From Cytophagales bacterium (lineage in GTDB: Bacteria; Bacteroidota; Bacteroidia; Cytophagales; UBA9547), in NCBI GenBank assembly GCA_004294265.1, contig REAG01000122.1:1-33971 (forward strand): 33,971 nucleotides of DNA. The letters are read 5' to 3'. Position 1 is the first letter of the stretch. Each line of letters opens with the position of its first letter. The position numbers and the translations under genes are program-made. A model generated the notes under the pieces. The model was not told the DNA's origin, did no database searches, and worked only from the letters and a program-made list of their open reading frames with translations. Shown here piece after piece: positions 10,596 to 19,748 of this stretch.

Positions 10596-11156
10596 ATGAC
10601 GCTTGATGATTTCATCATTGAGGTAGCCAATCCTAAGCACTATATTTTTTCTCAAACCATCACTAATGAGATGGAAGAAAGTGCCAAAGCTAGAGGAACG
10701 GGTATAGCCCAAAGATCCCCTGACTACATAAGTAAGAAAATTGAAGAGGGTAAAGCCGTTATCGCACTTCATAAAGATGGTACTTGGGCTGGTTTTTGCT
10801 ATATAGAAACTTGGGGACACGGAAAATTTGTCGCAAATTCAGGACTTATAGTAAATCCTATTTTCAGAAAAGTAGGTTTAGCAAAAGCCATTAAGTACAA
10901 AGTTTTTGAACTATCGAGAACTAAATTTCCAGATTCTAAAATTTTTGGACTGACAACTGGCTCCGCTGTAATGAAAATCAACTCTGAATTAGGCTATGAA
11001 CCTGTCGTATATTCTGACCTAACAGATGATGAGGATTTTTGGAAAGGATGTCAAAGCTGTGTAAACTATCCAATTTTGATGATGAAGGAACGAAAGAATT
11101 GTATGTGTACTGCAATGCTTTACGATCCCTCTGAAAAACAAAAAAAAATAACTTAA
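10596..11156 (+). CDS. GNAT-family N-acetyltransferase with C-terminal cysteine cluster
   Basis: 186 aa; GNAT core (SGLIVNPIFRKVGLAKAIKYKVFELS) and tail GCQSCVNYPILMMKERKNCMCTAM. Confidence 0.8.
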   Translation: MTLDDFIIEVANPKHYIFSQTITNEMEESAKARGTGIAQRSPDYISKKIEEGKAVIALHKDGTWAGFCYIETWGHGKFVANSGLIVNPIFRKVGLAKAIKYKVFELSRTKFPDSKIFGLTTGSAVMKINSELGYEPVVYSDLTDDEDFWKGCQSCVNYPILMMKERKNCMCTAMLYDPSEKQKKIT

Positions 11157-11193
11157 ATATTACATATTTCATTAATACTTTGGAATATTTCAA

Positions 11194-11241
11194 ATATTAT
11201 ATTATATTATATTATATTATATTATATTATATTATATTATA
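11194..11241. repeat. Pentanucleotide microsatellite (ATATT)n, about 9.6 copies
   Basis: Uninterrupted ATATTATATTATATT... across 48 bp. Confidence 0.95.
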
Positions 11242-11483
11242 GAATAGCCCTGTAGATACATTATAAAGCTAAAACACAAATATTTCATTCAAATCCTTAA
11301 AACTAACCTTTTCTTTTAGGAAAAGGAACTCAAAAAACAGTTTTTTTAGCGTTAGGTAATTAAATGGGCTTTTGCATTAAATTTATAATATTTAAAAAAA
11401 AATGAATTTAGTTATAGGCTTAAAGACTCTATTAAATATTACAAATTTTTAATAAATTTGCAAAAAAAAAATTTATTATAAAT

Positions 11484-12443
11484 ATGACTGAAGGAAAATA
11501 TGCCGTACTAGATTTGGGTACAAACACTTTTAACCTTTTAATCATGGAAATTAAGGGTGGAAAAACCCATATTTTAGAACATTTGCGGTCTTCTATAAAA
11601 ATTGGTGCTGGTGGCATTCAAAATAATATTATTACAGAAGCTGCATTCGAAAGAGCTATTGATACTATTTTAGAGTTTAAAAATGTAATAAATTCTTTTA
11701 AAATTTCCGAATTAAATATTACCGCTATTGCAACAAGTGCATTCCGAAACGCCAAAAATGGAGAGCATCTTGCTAAATCTATTCTTGAAACTTCTGGCAT
11801 TCATGTTAAAATCATTCAAGGCGAAAAAGAAGCCGAACTTATTTATTATGGCGTAAAAGCTGCCATGGATATAGGTTTTGAACCAACTTTAATCATGGAT
11901 ATTGGTGGCGGAAGTGTGGAATTTATCATTTGTAATCATGTTCAAATTTTTTGGAAACAAAGTTTTGAAATAGGTGCACAAAGAATGTTTGATAAATATC
12001 ATACTTCTGATCCTATATTACAATCGAGTATTGATGAAATGCAAAATTTACTTTCTGTGGCTTTAAGTCCATTGAGTGAAGCAATGGCAACTTTTCATCC
12101 TAAAATTTTGGTGGGCTCTTCAGGTTCTTTCGATACACTTTGCGAAATTTATTTGGAGGAACATAGTATTAAGCACAATTTATATGAAGGTACTGAATAT
12201 GATTTGCCCATTCATTATTTTGGAGAATTATATTATACAATTATCTCTAAAAATGTGGACGAACGCAGAAAAATCAAAGGAATGTCGCCTATGCGGGTCG
12301 ATATGATTGTAGTGGCGATGGCTATGATTGATTATGTTTTAAAAACTTTTTTTATGCAACGCATTCGGGTTTCTTTTTATTCATTAAAAGAGGGAGTCAT
12401 GTATTTGATGGCAAATGATAAAATAGAAACTTTAAAAATGTAA
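11484..12443 (+). CDS. ppx: Ppx/GppA-family exopolyphosphatase
   Basis: AVLDLGTNTFNLLI, IATSAFRNAKNG, QGEKEAELIYYG, MDIGGGSVEFI motifs. Confidence 0.9.
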   Translation: MTEGKYAVLDLGTNTFNLLIMEIKGGKTHILEHLRSSIKIGAGGIQNNIITEAAFERAIDTILEFKNVINSFKISELNITAIATSAFRNAKNGEHLAKSILETSGIHVKIIQGEKEAELIYYGVKAAMDIGFEPTLIMDIGGGSVEFIICNHVQIFWKQSFEIGAQRMFDKYHTSDPILQSSIDEMQNLLSVALSPLSEAMATFHPKILVGSSGSFDTLCEIYLEEHSIKHNLYEGTEYDLPIHYFGELYYTIISKNVDERRKIKGMSPMRVDMIVVAMAMIDYVLKTFFMQRIRVSFYSLKEGVMYLMANDKIETLKM

Positions 12444-12511
12444 TTATTATTGTATTAAACGATTATTTAGTATAATTTTGTTAAATTTTAAATCAAAATT
12501 CTTTAATTTCA

Positions 12512-13588
12512 ATGAAATACTTACTTCTTTTTTGTCGAATATTTGTTGGTTGTCTTTTTATTTTTTCAGGAATTATTAAATTAAACGATCCTGTTGGCAC
12601 TCAAATTAAATTAGAAGAATATTTTGAGGTTTTTGGCACACATTTTATGATTCCTTTTGCCTTATTTCTTTCCGTTTTAATGTGTGTGGCAGAAGTTGCA
12701 TTAGGTTTTGCTTTGCTATTTTATTACCGAATGAAATGGACAACAACCCTACTTTTATTACTTATTTTATTTTTTACATTTCTTACTTTTTATTCTGCAT
12801 TCTTCAATAAAGTTACAGATTGCGGTTGTTTTGGCGATTTTCTAAAACTCAAACCTTGGACTTCTTTTACTAAAGATATTGTTTTACTTATATTTATTCT
12901 ACCTTTATTTTATTTTAGAAAACAACTTTCGGCTGGCTTTGACAACATAAAAGGCGATATCATAGTTGGTAGTTTTACATTTATGTCTTTGGCTTTTGCT
13001 CTTTATTGCATAGCTTATTTGAATGTTTGGGATTTTAGAGCTTATAAAATTGGCAATAATATTCCAACTTTAATGAAACCTACTGCTGCTCCAATTTATC
13101 AGTATATCATGACAAAAGATGGAAAAGATGAGTTTTTTGATAAATACCCTACCGATACAACTTATATTTTTAAAGAAATGAAACTTACAAACCCCGAATT
13201 AGCAACGCCAAAAATTACAGATTACAATCTTTGGAGCGATGAAGGCGATTTTACACAAAAAAGTTTTGAAGGAAATAAGCTTTTGATAGTTGTTTTAAAT
13301 ACTCAAAAGTCAAATACTTCACATATTGGACAAATAAATTCACTTTTAAAAACATTAGAAAATTCAAATATTGAACCTGTTGCCATTACCTCAAGCGATA
13401 GAGAAAGTTTTGAAAATTTTAGACATGATTATAATCTTGCAATTCCATATTACTATGCGGATGGGGTGGTTATAAAAACCATGATTCGCTCAATTCCTGG
13501 TTTAATTTTAATGAAAAATGGTACAGTTGTTGGCAAATGGAGTCATAATGCTATACCATCTAAGGAAGAATTGCAAAAATTATTATAA
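12512..13588 (+). CDS. DoxX/MauE-like membrane protein with C-terminal thioredoxin-like region (BT_3928-type)
   Basis: 358 aa; FCRIFVGCLFIFSGIIKLNDPVGTQIKLEEYF N-terminus, FNKVTDCGCFGDFLKLKPW Cys motif, C-terminal redoxin-like fold. Confidence 0.8.
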   Translation: MKYLLLFCRIFVGCLFIFSGIIKLNDPVGTQIKLEEYFEVFGTHFMIPFALFLSVLMCVAEVALGFALLFYYRMKWTTTLLLLLILFFTFLTFYSAFFNKVTDCGCFGDFLKLKPWTSFTKDIVLLIFILPLFYFRKQLSAGFDNIKGDIIVGSFTFMSLAFALYCIAYLNVWDFRAYKIGNNIPTLMKPTAAPIYQYIMTKDGKDEFFDKYPTDTTYIFKEMKLTNPELATPKITDYNLWSDEGDFTQKSFEGNKLLIVVLNTQKSNTSHIGQINSLLKTLENSNIEPVAITSSDRESFENFRHDYNLAIPYYYADGVVIKTMIRSIPGLILMKNGTVVGKWSHNAIPSKEELQKLL

Positions 13589-14035
13589 TTCAAATGGAAT
13601 ATAATTAGTAATATCTGCTTCAAATTTATGTAATTCTCTAATTATTGTAGAACTTATGTTTGAAAATTCGGGTGCAGTAATTAAGAAAATCGTTTCTAAA
13701 TCGGGATTTAGATTTTTGTTAAAACTAGCAATGCTTTTTTCGTATTCAAAATCAGTAATATTTCGTAAACCACGAAGCAAATAATTTGCTTCATTTTCTT
13801 TAGCATAATGAGCTGTTATTTGATTATATGTTTTTACGGAAACTTTATTATTATTACTAAAAATATTTTCAATTTTGGATTTCATTAATTCAATTTCAAA
13901 ATGTCTTTTTTTGGTTGTGTTATGCCCTATTGCAATAATAATTTCATCAAATAATGATAATCCACGATTAACAATATCCAAATGTCCGTTTGTAAAAGGG
14001 TCAAAACTTCCTGGGAAAATAGCTCTTTTCATCAT
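13583..14035 (-). CDS. coaD: Phosphopantetheine adenylyltransferase
   Basis: RAIFPGSFDPFTNGHLDIVNRG, LLRGLRNITDFEYE, ISSTIIREL motifs. Confidence 0.96.
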   Translation of the reverse strand: MMKRAIFPGSFDPFTNGHLDIVNRGLSLFDEIIIAIGHNTTKKRHFEIELMKSKIENIFSNNNKVSVKTYNQITAHYAKENEANYLLRGLRNITDFEYEKSIASFNKNLNPDLETIFLITAPEFSNISSTIIRELHKFEADITNYIPFEL

Positions 14036-15186
14036 TTATAGTAGTTTTTTAAAAATAAGATAGCCTCTAAAATAATACCATTTTCTAAATAATTTGTTTC
14101 AATACCTAAACCAATTTCTTTCAACAAAGTTATGGTTAATTTTCCTCCAAGATGTTCTCTAAATTCTTGAAGTCCATTAATAATTAAATAACTATTTTTT
14201 TCATCTTTTAATTCTAATAAAGGTGAAAAAATATCAAAACCCACAGCAATTAAAGTATTTAAAATAGTTTGCAAATTTTCTAAAGAAATATTTTGAATGA
14301 GGTAAGAATATACACAATCAAGAGCTATTCCGATGGCAACAGCTTCTCCGTGTCGGAGTTCAAAGTCAGACAAATATTCTAGTTTATGAGCAGCCCAATG
14401 ACCAAAATCAAGCGGTCGAGCCGAGCCTTGCTCAAATGCATCACCACCTGCAATATGTTGCAAATGTAAATCAGCACAGCGAATAATTAATTTTTGCATT
14501 GATTCCATATTTCGATTGGCAAGATATACGGAATCATTTTTAATGTTATAATAAAATAATTTATCTTTAATTAGAGCTACTTTAATGGCTTCAGCAATAC
14601 CACAACGCCAATCTCGGTCGTTCAAAGTAGTAAGAAAATTAAAATCATTGATAACTGCAAAAGGAGGAGCAAAAGTGCCTGTAAAATTCTTTTTTCCAAA
14701 TGTATTAACTCCATTTTTCACACCAATAGCGGCATCGTTTTGAGCTAAAGTTGTTGTGGGTATTCTTACTAATCTTATACCCCGATGTGCAATAGCAGCA
14801 GCAAAACCAACGGTATCAATTACGCTTCCTCCGCCAAGTACAAAAATAAATGAATGTCTGTCTATGGCGTTTAAATGAACACTTTCAATGATTGTATTTA
14901 CTATTTCAGCATTATTTTTAGATTTTTCTCCACCTTCAATTTCTATGTATTTATCAATTATTTTAATATCTTTAAAATAAAATAAAAAGTAATTTTTTAA
15001 GTCTTGAAAAATATATTTATGAAAATTTAAAAAAGTGAAGTCAATAGCAACTAAAATTTTTGAATTAGAAGTTATATAATTTTCAAAACAAGTTTTTAAG
15101 TCTAGATTTTCGATAGAAAATATATTTTCAGAAAAAATAACAGGATAAGAATAACTTACTTGAAAAGATTGTTGAATTTTTTGCAT
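14032..15186 (-). CDS. 3-dehydroquinate-synthase-like protein (sugar phosphate cyclase superfamily, divergent, resembling the ebo-cluster type)
   Basis: 384 aa; FVLGGGSVIDTVGFAAAIAHRGIRLVRIPTTTLAQNDAAIGVKNGVNTFGKKNF, AEAIKVALIKD, LDFGHWAAHKLE, RHGEAVAIG. Candidate metal ligands are retained but motifs differ from canonical AroB. Confidence 0.85.
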   Translation of the reverse strand: MQKIQQSFQVSYSYPVIFSENIFSIENLDLKTCFENYITSNSKILVAIDFTFLNFHKYIFQDLKNYFLFYFKDIKIIDKYIEIEGGEKSKNNAEIVNTIIESVHLNAIDRHSFIFVLGGGSVIDTVGFAAAIAHRGIRLVRIPTTTLAQNDAAIGVKNGVNTFGKKNFTGTFAPPFAVINDFNFLTTLNDRDWRCGIAEAIKVALIKDKLFYYNIKNDSVYLANRNMESMQKLIIRCADLHLQHIAGGDAFEQGSARPLDFGHWAAHKLEYLSDFELRHGEAVAIGIALDCVYSYLIQNISLENLQTILNTLIAVGFDIFSPLLELKDEKNSYLIINGLQEFREHLGGKLTITLLKEIGLGIETNYLENGIILEAILFLKNYYK

Positions 15187-15195
15187 TTATTTTAA

Positions 15196-15687
15196 TTATT
15201 TACGAATATAATTCACAAAAGCATGTGGAATTGTATTTTTTTCATCAAGAACTCCTAAAATTGATTCTATAATTTCCCATTGATTTTCTAAAATGATTGG
15301 AAAAAAGGTATCACCTTCATAAAATTTATCAATTTTAGTTACATATAATTTATCAAATTTCTGAAAATTTTGGTCATAAATTTGACCACCACCAATCACA
15401 AAAGCTTCGCTTTCATTATTTTGTTTGGCAATTTCGAGTGCCTCTTCAAAATTAGAAACAGAAATAACACCCTCAAATTTCCAGTTTTTATCACGAGTTA
15501 TTACAATGTTCGTTCGGTTTGGCAATGCTTTTCCGATTGAATCAAAAGTTTTTCTACCCATAATAATTGTATGATTTGTAGTAAGATTTTTAAATCTTTT
15601 TAAATCAGCTGGTAAATGCCATAAAAGTTTATTATTTGCACCAATCACATAGTTTTCAGAAAAAGCAACAATGGCTGATACTATCAT
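15196..15687 (-). CDS. folA: Dihydrofolate reductase
   Basis: VIGANNKLLWHLPADLKRFKNLT, IMGRKTFDSIGKALPNRTNIVITR, AFVIGGGQIY. Confidence 0.96.
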   Translation of the reverse strand: MIVSAIVAFSENYVIGANNKLLWHLPADLKRFKNLTTNHTIIMGRKTFDSIGKALPNRTNIVITRDKNWKFEGVISVSNFEEALEIAKQNNESEAFVIGGGQIYDQNFQKFDKLYVTKIDKFYEGDTFFPIILENQWEIIESILGVLDEKNTIPHAFVNYIRK

Positions 15688-15735
15688 TCAATATATGTTT
15701 AAAATTAATTTTATAAATTTTTTCAAGAAAATATC

Positions 15736-16755
15736 TTAACCCAAACTTTGATTTTCCTCGGCTGCAATTTTGATTAATTCTTCGTATTCAGATGGATTTA
15801 AGTCATTAAAAAAGTAATGAACAGGATCTACCGTGTGTCCGTTTTTATGAACTTCATAGTGCAAATGAGGTGAAGTTGCTGTCCCAGTTGATCCGACAAA
15901 TCCTATAATTTCTCCCCTATTTACTTTTTGCCCATCTCTTACTTTTACTTTATCGCAGTGTCCATAACGGGTCATAAATCCAAATCCATGATTAATTTCT
16001 ATGCAGTTTCCATAACCTTCAAAATCTTTTTTTACCTTCGCTATTCCGTCCCCAGTTGCATAAATGGGCGTTCCACGAACTGCCGAAAAATCACAACCTG
16101 CATGAAAACGCAAAACCTTATAAATAGGGTGCATTCTCATTCCGTAGCCTGATGCAAAATTACGTAATTGTTTGCTCGAAACAGGCAAAATGGCGGGAAT
16201 ACTTGCTAACATTTCACTTTTTTTGTTAGCTAAAACTAATAATTCATCATACGATTTATTTTCCTTTATTACTAATTTAGATAACTTCTCGATTTTTTGA
16301 TTTGTAAGTTCAAAAAGTTCAGAACTAGACAACGATAACAACGAGGTTTCAACAAAATTATTTTCATTTTTTTCAATTTCTGTTGAAATATCTTTTTGTT
16401 TATTTTCAAATATTATTCTGTAAACATTATTATCTTTTTCTGTAAGTTTTTTTAATAAAAAATTAATTTTGAGAATTTCCTGATTTAATGTAATAAAGTT
16501 TGATTTTAATTTATTATTTTCTTGCTTCAATAGTTTTTCTTTTGGGGAATCAAAAAAACTAAAATACGCAAACATCATACATCCTGACAAAAGGATGCTC
16601 AAAACAGAAAAACCAGAAAAATTGATAACAATATCTTGCCACGTTGTTATGATTCGCTCGTATTTACAAGTATTTGTATTGTAATAATATTTAATTTTAG
16701 CCAAAACAGAATTTGCTATTTTACAAATAGTAAACAAAAATAATAAATTTGGCAA
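15736..16755 (-). CDS. M23-family metallopeptidase, membrane-anchored with coiled-coil
   Basis: N-terminal TM and coiled coil; FHAGCDFSAVRGTPIYATGDG, GHCDKVKVRDGQKV, SPHLHYEVHKNG. Confidence 0.92.
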   Translation of the reverse strand: MPNLLFLFTICKIANSVLAKIKYYYNTNTCKYERIITTWQDIVINFSGFSVLSILLSGCMMFAYFSFFDSPKEKLLKQENNKLKSNFITLNQEILKINFLLKKLTEKDNNVYRIIFENKQKDISTEIEKNENNFVETSLLSLSSSELFELTNQKIEKLSKLVIKENKSYDELLVLANKKSEMLASIPAILPVSSKQLRNFASGYGMRMHPIYKVLRFHAGCDFSAVRGTPIYATGDGIAKVKKDFEGYGNCIEINHGFGFMTRYGHCDKVKVRDGQKVNRGEIIGFVGSTGTATSPHLHYEVHKNGHTVDPVHYFFNDLNPSEYEELIKIAAEENQSLG

Positions 16756-16779
16756 ATATTAAAATAATTAAATTAGATT

Positions 16780-18447
16780 TTAATTTTTAATTACATTTTC
16801 TAAAACCAAACTATTCATGGCATCAGCTTCTAAATTTGATATATTTTTTTGTAATAATCTTATTACCTCATCATAGAAAAGTACAATAACTGGTGATTGT
16901 TCCATTACAAGACTATCCATTTTATAATAGTTATTAAATCTTTTATTTTCATCATTTTCTATTAAAGTATTTTCATATAATTTATCAAAAATTGGATTAA
17001 AATAACGAGTTTTATTTGGACCGTGAGGCGTAAAATTCTTACTATAAAACAAAGCCATATAATTTTCAGGATCAGAGTAATCACCTTGCCAAGAAGCTCT
17101 AAAAAATTTTATATTTCCTTTAGCAATATTTTCTAATAAAGTAGGATAGTCCAAAGTTTCTATATTGACTTTTATACCAATTTTAGACCATTCTCTTTGA
17201 GCAAATTCACATATTTCCTTATATGGAAAACGAGTTAAAGTACTGAGAGTCAATGTAGGTAATCCTTTAGAATTAGGATAGCCAGCTTCAGCCAATAACT
17301 TTTGTGCTTTTTCAACATTATAATTATAACCTTTCACTGATTTTTTGGACAATAAAAAAGAGGGAATCATACCATTTTGTCCTGCTTTTCCAATATTACT
17401 TAGTAAGTATTGAACCATTTGTTCTCGGTTTAAAGAATAGTTTAAAGCTTGTCGAACTTTCAAATTAAGAATGGGATTTTTGGAGTCTTGATAGGTAGAT
17501 TTATCAAGTTGAAAACCTAAATATTCGGTATTCAAATAAGGTATTTTTTGAACATTAAATTCGCTCGAAAACTTTTTTCCGATTGAGCCATCTGAATTAA
17601 ATACAATATCCCTGGAACTTTCATCAAGCCCCGAAATAAAATCAATTTTTTTCTGTTTGAATAACATAAAAACAATATTTCTATCTCCAATAAAAGAAAT
17701 ATGTACGCCATCAAGATAAGGTAATCTTACGCCTAAAGTATCATATTTCCAATAATTTTTATTTTTTTCAAACACTAATGTGGTTTTCTCTTCCCACATT
17801 TTAAATTTAAAAGCTCCTGTACCCACCGGATGCGTCCTAAAATCCTTTTGCCATTTTTCAACTACTTCTTTAGGAACAACATAAGCATAAGGAATTGTCA
17901 AAATTTGCAAAAAAGGGGAATAGGGTTTTTGTAGTTGAATTTTAAAAATACTATCATTTAACGCATAAAAACAAGTATCTGAATACGTAGAATCGTTAAT
18001 TTTAAGCACTTTATCATTAAAAATCCAAGCCCCAGGACTTGCAGTTTTAGCATCAATAATTCTTTTAAAACTATACACAAAATCATGTGCTGTTAGTTTT
18101 CTGCCTTTTCCATCCGCAAACTCAGGAGAATCATGAAAATAAACATCGTTTCTTATTTTAAAAGTATAAGTTTTTCCATCCTTTGAAATTGTCCAATTCT
18201 TAGCTAAAGCAGGTTCTATTCCTAATTTTTTATTCAAAGAAACTAATCCATTAAATAATTGATTTACTGCCCAAATATTACCTTGTTTGATTGCAAAAGC
18301 AGGGTCTAAGGAAGCAATATCTGAATCTTGATTATAATTAAAAATTTTATAATTTGATATTTTATTGTCTTTTTTACAAGAAATAAATAAAAAAAAATAA
18401 AAAAATATCACTAACAATGATTTGTAATATATATTAATTTTATGCAT
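16780..18447 (-). CDS. ABC-transporter oligopeptide-type substrate-binding lipoprotein (SBP_bac_5)
   Basis: Lipobox-like LFISCKK; FNYNQDSDIASLDPAFAIKQGNIWAVNQLFNGLV, YTFKIRNDVYFHDSPEFADGKGRKLTAHDFVYSFKR. Confidence 0.9.
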   Translation of the reverse strand: MHKINIYYKSLLVIFFYFFLFISCKKDNKISNYKIFNYNQDSDIASLDPAFAIKQGNIWAVNQLFNGLVSLNKKLGIEPALAKNWTISKDGKTYTFKIRNDVYFHDSPEFADGKGRKLTAHDFVYSFKRIIDAKTASPGAWIFNDKVLKINDSTYSDTCFYALNDSIFKIQLQKPYSPFLQILTIPYAYVVPKEVVEKWQKDFRTHPVGTGAFKFKMWEEKTTLVFEKNKNYWKYDTLGVRLPYLDGVHISFIGDRNIVFMLFKQKKIDFISGLDESSRDIVFNSDGSIGKKFSSEFNVQKIPYLNTEYLGFQLDKSTYQDSKNPILNLKVRQALNYSLNREQMVQYLLSNIGKAGQNGMIPSFLLSKKSVKGYNYNVEKAQKLLAEAGYPNSKGLPTLTLSTLTRFPYKEICEFAQREWSKIGIKVNIETLDYPTLLENIAKGNIKFFRASWQGDYSDPENYMALFYSKNFTPHGPNKTRYFNPIFDKLYENTLIENDENKRFNNYYKMDSLVMEQSPVIVLFYDEVIRLLQKNISNLEADAMNSLVLENVIKN

Positions 18448-18457
18448 CTAATAAGCC

Positions 18458-19672
18458 TTAAAATAGTTCAATTTTTCGAGATTCACCTATATCTTTTTTA
18501 ATAAATCTAGCGTTGCCAGAAAATAGAATTGAAATCAAAAAAGTGTTATCATAAAACCCATTTTGGGTAGAATAAGGAGGGAAATAATTAAGTTTAAAAC
18601 GAATGTTAAAGTCATTTTTATATGGAATTCCTCTTGTAAAAATATATTTATTTCTCAATTTTAAATCATAACTTAATCCTATAAAATAACCTAAAGAATT
18701 TTTATTTACTTTTGGGAAATCAACTATTGGATTTTTTTGATTTGAAATCGGTCCATAACCCGTAAAACAAACACCAATATATGGCAAAATCCGGCTTCTT
18801 TTGGTATCTAAAATGTTGTATCCTGTATAAATTCCAAAAAATCCACCAATTAATTTATTATTTATCTGACCATTTTGAAGTGTATAAAAAGTGTTTTTAT
18901 ATTCTGATGATAATAAATTCATTTCAAAACAAAATTCCAACTTTTTATACAAAGCCGAGAAGTACCATCCTATTCCAAAATTACTGTTTTTTATGTCATT
19001 ATTTGAATTACCAATTAATTGATGAGTCAAACCAACGCCATAAGCTACACCAAAATTTCTATTTTTATTTTTTGGAAGTGCAATTACTGGAGTTTCATAA
19101 ATAACCTTTAAAATAGAATCCTTAATAAAAATCAATTTTGAGTCTTCTAATTCGGAAATTCGTATTTTGAATTTTTTTATATCTTGCTGAACACGTTGAA
19201 TTTCAAAATTCATGAAATCATTCAAATAAAATTGATTATCAAAAATTTTCTCGTCAACTTCTTTTTGAAAATAACGAGTTTTTAATTCTATATAATCAAA
19301 TAAAACTTGAAAATAAAAAATTGTTGTTTGTACGTTAGTATCTTGAGCATTTAAGTAAGATTTTTTAGTATCTATATAAGAATAAATAATTGGTTTTACA
19401 AAAATATTATTTTCGTTTTTAACTTTTAAAGTTTGAAAATTAATAACATAAGAAAGCTCACCTGGTTGATAGGGATTTGTATTTTCAGAATTACCTTTAA
19501 AATCACTTTTTTCTAAGTTTCCCTCTTTCCAAAGTTTACTATTGATAGGTACATCAATTTTTTTTGAAGCATTTTCATAAAAACCCATATTCATTAAATA
19601 TGGATTATACATTTGGCAAAAGGAATTAAGAAAAGATGAAAAAATAAGTAATGTTCCAAATATATACTTCAT
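18458..19672 (-). CDS. Hypothetical secreted protein, possibly outer-membrane associated, with central coiled coil
   Basis: Signal peptide from MKYIFGTLLIFSSFLNSFCQ (internal start; the ORF-track start at 19756 would overlap rlmN); beta-rich C-terminal half with aromatic strands. Confidence 0.65.
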   Translation of the reverse strand: MKYIFGTLLIFSSFLNSFCQMYNPYLMNMGFYENASKKIDVPINSKLWKEGNLEKSDFKGNSENTNPYQPGELSYVINFQTLKVKNENNIFVKPIIYSYIDTKKSYLNAQDTNVQTTIFYFQVLFDYIELKTRYFQKEVDEKIFDNQFYLNDFMNFEIQRVQQDIKKFKIRISELEDSKLIFIKDSILKVIYETPVIALPKNKNRNFGVAYGVGLTHQLIGNSNNDIKNSNFGIGWYFSALYKKLEFCFEMNLLSSEYKNTFYTLQNGQINNKLIGGFFGIYTGYNILDTKRSRILPYIGVCFTGYGPISNQKNPIVDFPKVNKNSLGYFIGLSYDLKLRNKYIFTRGIPYKNDFNIRFKLNYFPPYSTQNGFYDNTFLISILFSGNARFIKKDIGESRKIELF

Positions 19673-19748
19673 TGAAATTTTTTCAACAAAATTAGAATTT
19701 AAAGATTTATAAACAAATTTAATTAAAACTATACTTACATTTGTTATT

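Noticed and set aside
11307-11347. CCTTTTC/GAAAAGG hairpin followed by T7 as a terminator for the GNAT gene
   Set aside because: Short 7-bp stem with the T-run 14 nt away and ~150 nt beyond the stop; too weak to call.
19736-19743. TACATTTG as a -7 box for rlmN
   Set aside because: Only 5 bp before the ATG and no TTG element upstream; it would require leaderless transcription, so chance in AT-rich DNA is more likely.
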